A stretch of 64,000 bases of DNA from Bradyrhizobium diversitatis (GTDB taxonomy: Bacteria; Pseudomonadota; Alphaproteobacteria; Rhizobiales; Xanthobacteraceae): contig NZ_JACEGD010000012.1 in the NCBI RefSeq assembly GCF_016031635.1, positions 1-64,000 on the forward strand. The letters run 5' to 3'. The notes beneath the pieces were generated by a model. The model worked only from the letters and a program-made list of their open reading frames with translations. It searched no databases and had not been told where the DNA came from. Positions 16,325-25,942 of the stretch are shown here, piece after piece. Position 1 is the first letter of the stretch. Every line of letters begins with the position of its first letter. Made by a program: the position numbers and the translations under genes.

Positions 16325-17116
16325 TCAATCCAGCCCCGCGCGCTTGGCGGGCTTGGCGGCCGTTTTCGGCACCGTCACGTCAGGCAGCACCTCGCGCACG
16401 ATCTCGGCAGGGGCCGGAGCGTCCGTCGACACCGTCTCTGCCCGCACCGGCGCCACTTTCATCTCGCCGAGGCGCGCGCGGACCTGGGCGGTGAGGCCGG
16501 GATAGGAGGCAACCGGGGTGAAGTCCGCAGCCTGGTCATTGCCGACGCGGATGCCGGTATAGGCGACGAGGCCGTCGGTGGTGGCGATCACGTCGCCGGC
16601 CTTCAGCGACGAATCCAGCGCAAGATCGACCGGGGCGAGGCCGACCGGATCGCGGCCGTTGCAGGTACAGTCGGCGCGCAGCGCCTTGCGATAGGCGAAC
16701 GCGTTCTCGCTGTCGGCGTAGCGCTCGCCGGTCTGCGAATAGGCACCGTCGATGCTGGATCCAAAATAGATCTTTGTGGCGGTGGCGGGACAGAAGGCCT
16801 GACACATCTGCGCTGGTGAGACCATGCCTCGCATCAGCGGGAAATACTTGCCATCGCAGCTGCGCACGCAGAAAGCCGGGCCTGAGCCACCGGCTGCGGC
16901 CGAGCGTGTCGGCGGCACATATTGCGGATTCTGCTGGCCTGTGAAGGGATCGGAGGAGGAGTTCGGCTGCTGTGGTTGCGGCCGCTGCATTCCGCCGAAC
17001 AGGAAGTCGAACAGGCCTTCGGCCGAAACCGGGGCCGGGGCCGCAAGCATGGGAACCGCAACCATGACGGCTGCGAGCATTGCGCGACGCTGCGTATGGG
17101 ACAACTTTGTACGCAC
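16325..17116 (-). CDS. DUF2865 exported protein
   Basis: A 263-residue secreted protein. Signal peptide MLAAVMVAVPMLAAPAPVSA lies at about 13-32, a Gln/Pro-rich stretch follows (QRPQPQQPNSSS), then the DUF2865 core FCVRSCDGKYFPL, CQAFCPATATKIYFGSSI and CTCNGRDPVGLAPVDL with conserved Cys that probably form disulfides. The C-terminal third is low-complexity Ala/Pro/Val. Family function is unknown; it is widespread in Hyphomicrobiales. Start at ATG 17116; the upstream ORF in another frame is a shadow. Confidence 0.9.
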   Translation of the reverse strand: MRTKLSHTQRRAMLAAVMVAVPMLAAPAPVSAEGLFDFLFGGMQRPQPQQPNSSSDPFTGQQNPQYVPPTRSAAAGGSGPAFCVRSCDGKYFPLMRGMVSPAQMCQAFCPATATKIYFGSSIDGAYSQTGERYADSENAFAYRKALRADCTCNGRDPVGLAPVDLALDSSLKAGDVIATTDGLVAYTGIRVGNDQAADFTPVASYPGLTAQVRARLGEMKVAPVRAETVSTDAPAPAEIVREVLPDVTVPKTAAKPAKRAGLD

Positions 17117-17327
17117 AGCTCACTCCACCCGACGCTACGGAACCGGTCAGGACCGTTCGAGGTCTCCAGCACACGATTCACCGTAATCCGCGATGGTAAA
17201 TGAGCGGTTGCGTGGCGGCGGTTTCAAGACGAGGCGGTGATCTCTTTATGGCCGCGCGCAGCTTTCACGGACGGCGTTGCTCCCGGGGCACGCTCTGGCA
17301 TGCCGACGGAGAATCTATCGTCCTCTC

Positions 17328-17891
17328 TTACGCCTTCAGGAACTCCGACGCCTTGTACAGCGAGCGGAACGGCAGGCCGACCGCACCGAAGGTGTCGGTG
17401 GCGCCTTCCTCGCGGTCGACCATGGTGAGCACCAGCACCACATTGGCGCCGGCCTCGCGCACCGATTCCACCGCCTTCATCGCCGAACCGCCCGTGGTGG
17501 TGACGTCCTCGACGATCACGACGCGCTTGCCCGCCAGCGTCTCGCCCTTGGGCAGGCCTTCGATCGCGAGCTTGGCGCCGTGTTCTTTCGGCTTCTTGCG
17601 CACGAAGAAGGCCGCGATCGGATGGCCCTTGATCCAGGAGATCTGAGCCAGCGCGCCGGCGAGCGGCACGGCGCCCATCTCGAGCCCACCGATGAAGTCG
17701 AGCTGATCGTCCTTGAGCGCCTCATAGGTCAGCTCGGCGAGCAGCGTCGCGCCTTCAGGGTCGAGCATGGTCGGCTTGAGGTTGAAATAGAAATCGCTCT
17801 TGCGGCCCGACGCGAGCGTCACCTCGCCGCGGCCGAATGAGCGCCGGCGGATGATTTCGAACAGGCGGGCGCGGGAGGCAGATTTCGACAC
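17328..17891 (-). CDS. pyrE: Orotate phosphoribosyltransferase
   Basis: Joins orotate to PRPP, giving OMP. The 187-residue product carries the PRPP-binding loop [20 protein letters not shown] and the orotate-site segment [13 protein letters not shown]. The start is GTG 17891 ([13 protein letters not shown]), giving the usual family length; an in-frame ATG at 17951 would add 20 residues of no similarity. It is not adjacent to pyrD (0.4-1.5 kb) or pyrF in the window. Confidence 0.95.
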   Translation of the reverse strand: MSKSASRARLFEIIRRRSFGRGEVTLASGRKSDFYFNLKPTMLDPEGATLLAELTYEALKDDQLDFIGGLEMGAVPLAGALAQISWIKGHPIAAFFVRKKPKEHGAKLAIEGLPKGETLAGKRVVIVEDVTTTGGSAMKAVESVREAGANVVLVLTMVDREEGATDTFGAVGLPFRSLYKASEFLKA

Positions 17892-18063
17892 GGCGGTCCC
17901 TCGAACAGCGTCTTTGGTGGAGGCGGAATTTATCCGGCACAGTCGCGACATTCCAGAGGGGGCGTCTCCCGTCAACAGGGATCGGCCATCCCGGACCGCC
18001 GGTTGTGGGGGCGCAACCTTCTGGAGTAGGTGAGGGGGCAAGCCTCCTGGGGAAGGAAACGGA

Positions 18064-18690
18064 ATGACCATCGAGCTTTACACCTGGAACACGCCGAACG
18101 GCCGCAAGATCTCGGTCGCGCTGGAGGAGATGGGACTGCCCTACAAGGTGATCCCGGTGAACATCACCAAGGGCGAGCAGATGGCCCCCGAGTTCCTCAA
18201 GCTCTCCCCCAATAACAAGATTCCCGCGATCGTCGATCCCGAGGGGCCCGACGGCAAGCCCGTCAGCATCTTCGAATCAGGCGCGATCCTGCTTTATCTC
18301 GGCGAAAAGACCGGCAAATTCCTGCCGAAATCGCTGAGCGAGCGGATTCCCGTCTACGAATGGCTGATGTGGCAGATGGGCGGCTTCGGCCCGATGCCGG
18401 GCCAGGTGCACCATTTCATCGCGCTGGAGAATGAGCAGGAGCGCGCTTACGGCCTGAAGCGCTTCATGGCGGAGACGCGCCGGCTCTACGGCGTGCTGGA
18501 CCGGCGGCTCGAGGGGCGCGACTTCGTCGCCGGCGAGCTCTCGATTGCCGATTTTGCCATCCTGGGCTGGGCCTGGCGCCACCCTCGCCACAAGGTTGAT
18601 CTGGCCGACTTCCCCAACGTCAAGCGCTGGTACGAGGCGCTGATGGCGCGCCCGGCGGTGAAGCGCGGGATGGAAGCCAAGCTGGATTGA
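18064..18690 (+). CDS. Glutathione S-transferase (YfcG/YghU-like)
   Basis: A 208-residue GST. The thioredoxin-like N-terminal domain begins [20 protein letters not shown], where the Thr/Asn pair is typical of the Nu-class proteins that bind glutathione disulfide, and includes [11 protein letters not shown] and the ES(G)AILLYL glutathione-binding loop. The helical C-terminal domain has [14 protein letters not shown]. Likely a disulfide-bond reductase or general detoxification enzyme. A good ribosome binding site (GGAAGGAAACGG) precedes ATG 18064. Confidence 0.93.
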   Translation: MTIELYTWNTPNGRKISVALEEMGLPYKVIPVNITKGEQMAPEFLKLSPNNKIPAIVDPEGPDGKPVSIFESGAILLYLGEKTGKFLPKSLSERIPVYEWLMWQMGGFGPMPGQVHHFIALENEQERAYGLKRFMAETRRLYGVLDRRLEGRDFVAGELSIADFAILGWAWRHPRHKVDLADFPNVKRWYEALMARPAVKRGMEAKLD

Positions 18691-18703
18691 GGTTTCTTTT
18701 TCT

Positions 18704-18837
18704 CCCTCTCCCCGTTCTTACGGGGAGAGGGTTGGGGTGAGGGGCATCTCTCGGCGTGTGAGATCGATGTGAGACCTGTACCCCCTCACCCGGATCGCAG
18801 GAGCGATCCGACCTCTCCCCGCAAGCGGGGAGAGGTG
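18704..18837. repeat. Palindromic hairpins between convergent GST and lysE genes
   Basis: Hairpin 1: CCCTCTCCCCGTTCTTACGG and its complement (18704-18731). Hairpins 2 and 3: CGGATCGCAGGAGCGATCCG and CCTCTCCCCGCAAGCGGGGA (18790-18837). Their location between two gene ends suggests bidirectional transcription termination; the run TTTCTTTTTC precedes, not follows, on the plus strand. Confidence 0.8.
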
Positions 18838-18841
18838 AAAA

Positions 18842-19477
18842 TCACACCTTCTTCGCTTCCACCGCCATCCGCACCGCGAGTCCGGCCAGCACCGTACCCA
18901 TCAGCCAGCGCTGCACCAGCATCCAGCTCGGCCGGTTGGCCAGGAACAGTGCGATCGATCCCGCCGCGAGCGCGATCATCGCATTCACGCTGACGCTGAT
19001 CGCGATCTGGATCGCTCCTAACGCCACCGACTGCGCCAGCACGCTGCCGGCGGCGGGATCGATGAACTGCGGCAGCAGCGCCAGATACAGCATCGCGATC
19101 TTCGGGTTGAGCAGATTGGTGACGAAGCCCATCGCGAACAATTTGCGTGGGCTGTCGACCGCGAGCTTCCTCACCTGGAACGGCGAGCGCCCGCCCGGCT
19201 TCACCGCCTGCCAGGCGAGCCACAGCAGATATCCGGCGCCGGCAAAGCGCAGCGCGTCATAGGCGAATGGAATGGCGAGCAAGAGCGCCGTGATGCCGAA
19301 CGCTGCGCACAGCATGTAGAATACGAAGCCGAGCGCCACGCCGCCGAGCGAGACGATGCCGGCCGCCGGCCCCTGCGTGATCGAGCGCGAGATCAGATAG
19401 ATCATGTTCGGTCCCGGCGTGAGCACGAGGCCAAGGCTGACCAGGGCAAAGCCGAGCAGGGCGGAGGCATGGGGCAT
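18842..19477 (-). CDS. LysE/RhtB family amino acid exporter
   Basis: A 211-residue inner-membrane protein with about six hydrophobic segments. The family hallmark at the N-terminus is LTPGPNMIYLISRSI; FAGAGYLLWLAWQAVKPGG and FVTNLLNPKIAMLYLALLPQF are also diagnostic. The family exports lysine, homoserine, threonine or related metabolites; the substrate is not deducible. ATG 19477. Confidence 0.93.
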   Translation of the reverse strand: MPHASALLGFALVSLGLVLTPGPNMIYLISRSITQGPAAGIVSLGGVALGFVFYMLCAAFGITALLLAIPFAYDALRFAGAGYLLWLAWQAVKPGGRSPFQVRKLAVDSPRKLFAMGFVTNLLNPKIAMLYLALLPQFIDPAAGSVLAQSVALGAIQIAISVSVNAMIALAAGSIALFLANRPSWMLVQRWLMGTVLAGLAVRMAVEAKKV

Positions 19478-19586
19478 GGATGAACCGGTGCGGGAGATGA
19501 ACTGGTTCTACTATGCGAGTCCGTGCCGGACCATCGCGCAATTGCTCGGAGGACAATTGAGTATCTCGCCGCGCATTCGGTACGCT

Positions 19587-19613
19587 CCCTCGCCCCGTTC
19601 TTACGGGGAGAGG
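19587..19613. repeat. Hairpin at 3' end of polA
   Basis: CCCTCGCCCCGTTCTTACGG followed by GGAGAGG is the same palindrome as at 18.7 kb. It lies 6 bases beyond the polA stop and may end its transcript. Confidence 0.65.
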
Positions 19614-19619
19614 AAGAGA

Positions 19620-22600
19620 TCAATGCGCCTCGTCCCAATTGTTCGCGGCGCGCGCGTCCACATGCAGCGGCACCGAGAGCAGCACGGCCGGGAACGGCGC
19701 GTCCTGCATCACGTGCTGCACGACGGGAAGCGTCGCCTCGACCTCGGCGTCCGGCACCTCGAAGATCAATTCGTCATGCACCTGGAGCAGCATCTGCGCC
19801 GACAGCTTCTTTTCGGCCAGCGCGTCCTCCACGCGCGTCATGGCGCGCCGGATGATGTCGGCGGCGGTGCCCTGAAGCCGCGCGTTGATCGCGGCGCGCT
19901 CGTTGAAGGCGCGCACCGAGGCGTTGGAGGCCTTGATGTCGGGGTAATGGCACTTGCGGCCAAACAGCGTGGTGACGTAGCCGTGGCTGCGGCAGAAATC
20001 GCGCGTCTCGTCCATATAGGCGCGGATGCCGGGGAAGCGCTCGAAATACTTCTTGATGTAGGCGGAGGCCTCTTCGCGCGCGATGCCGAGCTGGTTGGCG
20101 AGGCCGAACGCCGAGATGCCGTAGATGATGCCGAAATTGATCGCCTTGGCGCGGCGGCGGATCTCGCTCGGCATGCCCTTGATCGGCACGCCGAACATTT
20201 CCGATGCCGTCATGGCGTGAATGTCGAGGCCGTCGCGGAACGCCTGCTTCAGCACGGGGATGTCGGCGATCTCGGCGAGCAGCCGCAGCTCGATCTGCGA
20301 ATAGTCGGCCGAAACCAGCTTGTGTCCCGGCGCGGCGATGAAGGCACGGCGGATCTTGCGGCCATCCTCGGTGCGCACCGGAATGTTCTGAAGGTTCGGC
20401 TCGTTGGACGATAGCCGCCCCGTCGTCGTCGCGGCCAAGGCATAGGTCGTGTGCACGCGATGGGTCTGCGGGTTGACATAGGTCGGCAGCGCGTCGGTGT
20501 AGGTTGATTTCAGCTTGGAGACCTGGCGCCACTCCAAAATCTTCTTTGGGAAGTCGTGACCCTGCTCGGCGAGCTCGTCCAGCACCTGTGCGGTGGTCGA
20601 CCACGCTCCGGTCTTCGTCTTGGTGCCGCCGGGCAGTCCCATCTTGCCGAACAGGATGTCGCCGATCTGCTTGGGGCTGCCGACATTGACCGGCTCGCCG
20701 GCGATCTCCTGGATTTCTGCCTCGACGCGCGCCGCGGTCTGGGCAAAGTCGCCGGAGAGCCGTGACAGGACCTGGCGGTCGATCGAGATGCCGCGCCGCT
20801 CCATGCGGGCGAGCACGGAGACCAGCGGCCGCTCCAGGGTCTCATAGACGGCGCTCATGTGCTCGGCGACCAGGCGCGGCTTCAGCACGCGCCAGACGCG
20901 CAAGGCGACGTCGGCGCCTTCGGCCGACAGTGGCGCGGCCTTGTCGACCGGCACCTGGTCGAAGGTGATCTTGCCCTTGCCGCTGCCGAGCAGCTCGCTT
21001 TCCTTCAGCATGGCATGGCCGAACCAGCGCTCGGACAACGATTCCAGCGCCTGCGAGCCGCGGCCGGCGTCGAGCACGTAGGAGATCAAGAGCGCATCGT
21101 CGATGTTGCGCAGGGTGATGCCGTGCTGCGCCAGCATTACGGCGCTGAATTTGACGTCGAAGCCGATCTTGAGGATGCCTGACGATTCCAGCACCGGCCG
21201 CAGCGCCTCGATCGCTTCCGCATGCTTGACCTGATCCGGCGCGAGGCCCGCGTCGAACAGGCCGGCGCCGCCGCCGGACTGCTTGTGCGCCAGCGGCACG
21301 TAGCAGGCCTCGTTCGGCGCCAGTGCCAGCGCGATGCCGCAGAGATCGGCCTGCATCGGATCGATCGAGTTCGCTCTCGTCTCGATCGCGACATGGCCGG
21401 CATCATGGATGCGCGCGATGAACGCGTTGAGCTCCTTAGGCGTCTTGATGGTCTGGTATTTGCTGCGATCGACCGGAAGCTTGCGCAGCGCCTCTTCGCG
21501 CGCGGCGGCGAGCGAGATGGGCGCACCCTTCGGGCTCGCAGCCTTGTCCTCCTTGCCGGCCGACTTGTTGGGTTTGCCCGGCGCGGCTTGCGCCGGCGTG
21601 CCGGTTCCCGGTGTGGGCACGACGTCCGAGGGCGGCAGCGTCGTGAATACGCTGGCGCCGCTGGCATAGCCCGGGTCGGCATCGACATTGGCGGGATCGA
21701 TCTGCGAATATTCGGCGACACGTCGCGTCAGCGTCGTGAACTCCATCGCCTTCAAGAAGGCGATCAGCTTGCGCGCGTCGGGCTCGTGGACGGCGAGATC
21801 GTCCAGCGGAACCTCCAGGTCGACCTTGTCGTCGAGCAGCACGAGCTGCCGCGAGATGCGCGCCTTCTCGGCGTTCTCAAGCAGCGCCTCGCGCCGCTTG
21901 GGCTGCTTGATCTCGCCGGCGCGGAACAACAATTGGTCGAGATCGCCATATTCGGTGATCAGCTGTGCGGCGGTCTTGATGCCGATGCCGGGCACGCCGG
22001 GCACGTTGTCGGTGGAATCGCCGGCCAAAGCCTGCACCTCGACCACCTTCTCCGGCGGCACGCCGAACTTCTCGATCACCTCCGGGATGCCGATGCGGCG
22101 ATCCTTCATGGTGTCGTACATGGTGACGCAGTCGGTCACGAGCTGCATCAGATCCTTGTCGGAGGACACGATGGTGGCGCTGGCGCCGCGCTCGCAGGCC
22201 TGTCGCACATAGGTCGCAATGAGATCGTCGGCCTCGAAGCCGGTCTGTTCCAGGCACGGCAGGTCAAAGGCACGCACGGCCTCGCGGATCAGTGCGAATT
22301 GCGGGATCAGGTCGTCAGGCGCCGGCGGCCGGTGCGCCTTGTAGTCCGGATAGATCTTGTTGCGGAAGGTGATCTCCGATTTGTCGAAGATGATCGCCAG
22401 ATGCGTCGGCCGGTTGTCCTCGGGCATCTCGCGCAAGAGCTTCCACAGCATGTTGCAGAAGCCGAGCACGGCATTGACCTGCAGCCCGTCGGACTTGCGG
22501 TTCAGCGGCGGCAGTGCGTGATAGGCGCGGAAGATGTAGGAGGAACCGTCGACCAGGAACACATGATCGCCCTTGCCGGCCGCCTTCGCAGCAACCGGTT

Positions 22601-22667
22601 TGGCAGCAGCTGTCGCAGCTTGTTTGGTATCGGCTTTGGCGGAATTCTTCGGGAAGGTTTTTGGCAT
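19620..22667 (-). CDS. polA: DNA polymerase I (proofreading motifs degenerate)
   Basis: A 1015-residue polymerase with a 5'-3' flap nuclease domain (starting VFLVDGSSYIFRAYHA), a 3'-5' exonuclease-like domain and a polymerase domain (motif A SADYSQIELRLLAEI, motif C LQVHDELIFEVPDAE). In the middle domain the Exo I motif DTET of E. coli PolI reads ETRA (Glu429, Arg431), Exo II NLKYD reads DVKFS (504-508), and Exo III YxxxD reads LSAEG (580-584). The metal-binding carboxylates therefore appear lost, as in Taq polymerase. Start ATG 22667 is followed by a Lys/Ala-rich 35-residue extension; the in-frame extension to 22745 is less likely. Confidence 0.96.
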   Translation of the reverse strand: MPKTFPKNSAKADTKQAATAAAKPVAAKAAGKGDHVFLVDGSSYIFRAYHALPPLNRKSDGLQVNAVLGFCNMLWKLLREMPEDNRPTHLAIIFDKSEITFRNKIYPDYKAHRPPAPDDLIPQFALIREAVRAFDLPCLEQTGFEADDLIATYVRQACERGASATIVSSDKDLMQLVTDCVTMYDTMKDRRIGIPEVIEKFGVPPEKVVEVQALAGDSTDNVPGVPGIGIKTAAQLITEYGDLDQLLFRAGEIKQPKRREALLENAEKARISRQLVLLDDKVDLEVPLDDLAVHEPDARKLIAFLKAMEFTTLTRRVAEYSQIDPANVDADPGYASGASVFTTLPPSDVVPTPGTGTPAQAAPGKPNKSAGKEDKAASPKGAPISLAAAREEALRKLPVDRSKYQTIKTPKELNAFIARIHDAGHVAIETRANSIDPMQADLCGIALALAPNEACYVPLAHKQSGGGAGLFDAGLAPDQVKHAEAIEALRPVLESSGILKIGFDVKFSAVMLAQHGITLRNIDDALLISYVLDAGRGSQALESLSERWFGHAMLKESELLGSGKGKITFDQVPVDKAAPLSAEGADVALRVWRVLKPRLVAEHMSAVYETLERPLVSVLARMERRGISIDRQVLSRLSGDFAQTAARVEAEIQEIAGEPVNVGSPKQIGDILFGKMGLPGGTKTKTGAWSTTAQVLDELAEQGHDFPKKILEWRQVSKLKSTYTDALPTYVNPQTHRVHTTYALAATTTGRLSSNEPNLQNIPVRTEDGRKIRRAFIAAPGHKLVSADYSQIELRLLAEIADIPVLKQAFRDGLDIHAMTASEMFGVPIKGMPSEIRRRAKAINFGIIYGISAFGLANQLGIAREEASAYIKKYFERFPGIRAYMDETRDFCRSHGYVTTLFGRKCHYPDIKASNASVRAFNERAAINARLQGTAADIIRRAMTRVEDALAEKKLSAQMLLQVHDELIFEVPDAEVEATLPVVQHVMQDAPFPAVLLSVPLHVDARAANNWDEAH

Positions 22668-22765
22668 GGCCGCAATGTATGAATTTTTGCGGTAAAAGAC
22701 AGCCTCGACAGACGGCAATTTTGCCGACTCGCACAGGCAATTCATGGCCTCGCAAAGGCGTGGGA

Positions 22766-23608
22766 TCAGGCCAGGCAGTCTTCGAGAAAGCTCGCCACCG
22801 CGCGTACCGCCGGTGTGCGGCGCAGGTCGCGATGCAGCACCAGCCAGACCTCGCGCCCGACCGGACGGCCACCGATGTCAAGGCGCTGCAGCCGCGGGTC
22901 GGCCTCGCCCAGGAATTCTGGGAGGGCCGCCAGCCCAATTCCGGTCCTGGCGGCTGCCGCCTGGTTCTCAAGGTCGTTGGTGCGAAGCACGATCTCGCGC
23001 GTGCCGGCGAAGCGCATCAGCCATCGCTGCTGGGGTACCTCGTCCATGCTGGAATCATAAGCGACGAACGCGAAGGCATGCGGGGCTGTCGCCTGCAGAT
23101 AGCCGGGCGAGCCGTAGAGAGCGAACTCGAAATAGCCGATCTTGCGGGCGATCAGCCCCGGCTCGGTCGGGCGCGACAGGCGAAGCGCCAGGTCGGCTTC
23201 GCGGCGATTGAGCGAGGCCGTGCGTTTCTCGCCGATCAGCTTGATCGTGATGCCGGGATGCTGTTGCCGCAGCAGAACCAGTTTTGGCGCGATCAGGAGG
23301 TTGGCCAGCGACGGCGGCGCGCTGATAGTGATCTCGCCGCTAACTTCCGATTTCGAGGCTTGCGCGGCGCGCTCCAGTGCAAACGCCGTCTCTGCCATCG
23401 GCGCGCCGATCTTGGCGATGCGCTTGCCGTCCTCGGTGAGTTCGTAGCTGCGTGGTCTGCGGTCCACGAGCTTGAGCGACATGGCCGCTTCCAGGGCGGC
23501 GACACGGCGGGCCACGGTGACGTGGTCGACGCCGAGGCTCCTTGCTGCGGCGGACAGGGTGCCCTCACGCGCGAGCGCCAGGAAATGCTGCAGGTCCGTC
23601 CAGTCCAT
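22766..23608 (-). CDS. LysR-family transcriptional regulator
   Basis: A 280-residue LTTR. The winged HTH is DLQHFLALAREGTLSAAARS followed by VDHVTVARRVAALE; the periplasmic-binding-like effector domain starts at GEITISAPPSLANLLIAP. It is divergent from the quinone oxidoreductase gene with a 96-base intergenic region, the classic arrangement in which the regulator controls itself and its neighbour. A 16-base dyad (23610-23625) abuts its start codon. ATG 23608 is used; another start at 23637 is in a different frame. Confidence 0.93.
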   Translation of the reverse strand: MDWTDLQHFLALAREGTLSAAARSLGVDHVTVARRVAALEAAMSLKLVDRRPRSYELTEDGKRIAKIGAPMAETAFALERAAQASKSEVSGEITISAPPSLANLLIAPKLVLLRQQHPGITIKLIGEKRTASLNRREADLALRLSRPTEPGLIARKIGYFEFALYGSPGYLQATAPHAFAFVAYDSSMDEVPQQRWLMRFAGTREIVLRTNDLENQAAAARTGIGLAALPEFLGEADPRLQRLDIGGRPVGREVWLVLHRDLRRTPAVRAVASFLEDCLA

Positions 23609-23609
23609 C

Positions 23610-23625
23610 TGTGCGAATTCTCACA
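23610..23625. promoter_or_regulatory. Candidate LysR operator dyad
   Basis: TGTGCGAATTCTCACA is symmetric at 14 of 16 positions and starts one base upstream of the LysR-type regulator ATG. It contains a T-N11-A-like frame typical of LTTR sites. Binding by this regulator is inference. Confidence 0.45.
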
Positions 23626-23704
23626 ACTAGATCTCACTTTTGAGCAGTTTCGCAGATTTCCAAGTCATTCCATAGTTCTTCTGTCAACGACAGGAGAATG
23701 CGAC

Positions 23705-24676
23705 ATGGCCGTGATCGTGAGGTTGAAGGCGCCCGGCGGCGTAGACCAACTCGAACTCTTGAGCGCCGATCTGCCGCCGCCAGGCCGCGGCGAAATCCGG
23801 CTGCGGCAGACCGCGATCGGCGTCAATTCCATCGACATCTATCAGCGCATGGGTCTGTACGCCCTTCCGTCCGAGCGAATTCCGGGCGTCGAGGCGGTCG
23901 GGGTCGTTGCGGCGCTGGGTGCGGAGGTGACCTGCCTCGAGGTCGGCGACCGTGTCGCCTATGCGGGTGCGCCCGTCGGCGCTTACGCGTCCGAGCGCAA
24001 TCTGCCGGCCTGGCGCGGCGTGAAGCTTCCGGCGGGCTTGCCGGACGAGACGGTCGCGACGGCGTTCGTCAAGGGTGTCACGGCTGACATGCTGCTCAGC
24101 CGCGTTTTCCCTGTCGTCCGTGGGACGACGATTCTCGTGCATAGCGCAGCCGGAGGGCTGGGGCAGTTGCTGACGCGTTGGGCCAGCGCGTTCGGGGCGG
24201 TCGTGATCGGGACCGTGGGTTCACCGGCGAAGGTCGAGGCGGCTCGCGCTGCTGGTGCGTCTCACGTGATCGTCGGGCGCGACGCCGATTTCGCCGCAGC
24301 CGTTGCCGATCTCACTGCAGGGCGCGGCGTCGATGTCGCCTATGACGGTGTTGGGGGGACGACGTTGCAGAAGACGCTCGCCTGCGTGCGGCCATTCGGC
24401 GTGATCGCGAGCATTGGCCAGTCGGCCGGGCCGATCCCGTTGGTCGATGTCCACGATCTCGGGCCGCGACGCAGCTTGATGCTGGCGCGGCCGAGTGTCA
24501 TGGCCCACATGAACGATGTCGATGCGTATCGCCGTTCCGCCGAGCGTGTGCTGGCTGCGATGGCCGATGGCGTGCTGCAGGTGAGCGGGAAAGCCTACAG
24601 TCTGCGGGATGCAGCGTTGGCTCAGGCCGAACTCGAGGCCGGTCTGACGACGGGAGCTTTGTATCTGCGTCCCTGA
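23705..24676 (+). CDS. Quinone oxidoreductase-like NADPH dehydrogenase (zeta-crystallin type)
   Basis: A 323-residue member of the medium-chain dehydrogenase superfamily without the structural or catalytic zinc cysteines. GVNSIDIYQRMGLYALPSER and PGVEAVGVV are typical of Qor; the nucleotide fold is ILVHSAAGGLGQLLTRWA followed by GTVGSPAKVEAARAAGA. It reduces quinones or other electrophilic carbonyls with NADPH. The ATG at 23705 follows GACAGGAGAATGCG. Likely controlled by the divergent LysR gene, perhaps in response to an electrophile. Confidence 0.92.
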   Translation: MAVIVRLKAPGGVDQLELLSADLPPPGRGEIRLRQTAIGVNSIDIYQRMGLYALPSERIPGVEAVGVVAALGAEVTCLEVGDRVAYAGAPVGAYASERNLPAWRGVKLPAGLPDETVATAFVKGVTADMLLSRVFPVVRGTTILVHSAAGGLGQLLTRWASAFGAVVIGTVGSPAKVEAARAAGASHVIVGRDADFAAAVADLTAGRGVDVAYDGVGGTTLQKTLACVRPFGVIASIGQSAGPIPLVDVHDLGPRRSLMLARPSVMAHMNDVDAYRRSAERVLAAMADGVLQVSGKAYSLRDAALAQAELEAGLTTGALYLRP

Positions 24677-24681
24677 GTGGC

Positions 24682-25749
24682 CTATTCCGCGGGCTGTAGC
24701 GTGGCTGCCGCCTTCCTCGGCGCGATCCAGAACGCATCCGGCCGCTCGAACAGGAAGCGCGCATTGAGCCGCAGCGCCACCTGCCAGATCGCCAGCGCGC
24801 CGAGCACGCCGGCGATGGTGACGATCAGCGACATGGTGCCGATGTCGGGGATGACGCCCGTGCGCAGCAGCAGCGTCCGCGTCGCCGCCATCGGCAGGAA
24901 GAAGGCGAGGTAGATCACGATCGAATGCTCGCCGCAGAAGTGGAGGAAATTGAGCCACTTCGCGCGCGCAAGCAGCGTGCCCGTCGTGATGATGGCGCAG
25001 GCGCCGGCAAAGCCGAGCGCGAGCGAGACGATCTTCCATTCGCTGGCCCCATGCGCGACCAGGCCGGCATTGATCAATGCCCAGGCCGCGAGCGCTCCGA
25101 GCGCGAGCGCGGGATGCTTTCGTGCACGATCCGAAACGGCGAACACGTAAGGCGCGAACAGGTAGCCCGAATAGAAATAGACGAAGCGCGAGCAGAATTC
25201 GTCGATGACGGTCCAGCCGGTCGTGATCCGTGCGGTCTCCAGCGCGGCGGCGAGAAGCCAGATCGCGAGCGGCGGAAGCTTGCGTGTCAGTTTTGTGACG
25301 ACGAAGAAGATCGGCAGCAGATAGATGAACCACAGCGTGCCGAACGGCTCGATGAAGGATTCGAGGTACAAGAGGCCGACGTCGCGCCAGCTTGTCTCCG
25401 CCGCGAAGGCGGGCGCCTTGAAGCCGAATTGGATTGTCACCCAGACGACATAAAAATAAGCGAAATGCACTACCTTGCGGTCGAGATAGGTTCGCCAGTC
25501 CCGATCGATCACGACAGACAGGAACAGGCCCGAAATCAGGAAGAAGTCCGGCATCCGGAACGGCTTTGCGAAGGCCACGGCGACATGCATGAAACCGGTC
25601 TGCCCGGCGGCGAGCTCGACCCCAAGCACCGAATGCATCATCACGACCATGACGATGCAGATGCCCTTGGCGTAGTCGACCCAGTCGACACGCGCGGCAG
25701 AAGGGGCGTTGGAAAGCCCGGCCGCCGCGATTGTGTCTGATCGTGCCAT
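24682..25749 (-). CDS. Acyltransferase 3 family membrane protein
   Basis: A 355-residue integral membrane protein with about ten hydrophobic helices. The N-terminal VDWVDYAKGICIVMVVMMHS has the Acyl_transf_3 pattern with the membrane-embedded His, and KPFRMPDFFLISGLFLS is the next signature. Members O-acetylate or succinylate polysaccharides, glucans or lipids. The gene is divergent from the UDP-glucose dehydrogenase gene, which supports a surface-polysaccharide role but does not prove it. It converges with the oxidoreductase gene, 5 bases apart. Confidence 0.88.
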   Translation of the reverse strand: MARSDTIAAAGLSNAPSAARVDWVDYAKGICIVMVVMMHSVLGVELAAGQTGFMHVAVAFAKPFRMPDFFLISGLFLSVVIDRDWRTYLDRKVVHFAYFYVVWVTIQFGFKAPAFAAETSWRDVGLLYLESFIEPFGTLWFIYLLPIFFVVTKLTRKLPPLAIWLLAAALETARITTGWTVIDEFCSRFVYFYSGYLFAPYVFAVSDRARKHPALALGALAAWALINAGLVAHGASEWKIVSLALGFAGACAIITTGTLLARAKWLNFLHFCGEHSIVIYLAFFLPMAATRTLLLRTGVIPDIGTMSLIVTIAGVLGALAIWQVALRLNARFLFERPDAFWIAPRKAAATLQPAE

Positions 25750-25942
25750 GATGTCCCCTTTCGAGGCGTGTTCCGCCCGTCCCTGTATGGGTGTGGGGCA
25801 GTTTGGAGCCCAGTGGTTTCCGACTTCTTTACCCGTTCAAATCGCGGGCCGGTTTTTGCATCCGGACTGTTCCATGACCTCGGGAAAATGCTAAACCGCC
25901 GCGAATTGGGCTTCCGTTAACCAAGCTGGGACAGGATTTTTC

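Noticed and set aside
22514..24676. A 720-codon plus-strand ORF spanning antisense polA 5' end, the LysR gene and the oxidoreductase
   Set aside because: The first half is an antisense shadow of polA and the LysR regulator; only the last 323 codons (from 23705) encode a protein with family motifs.
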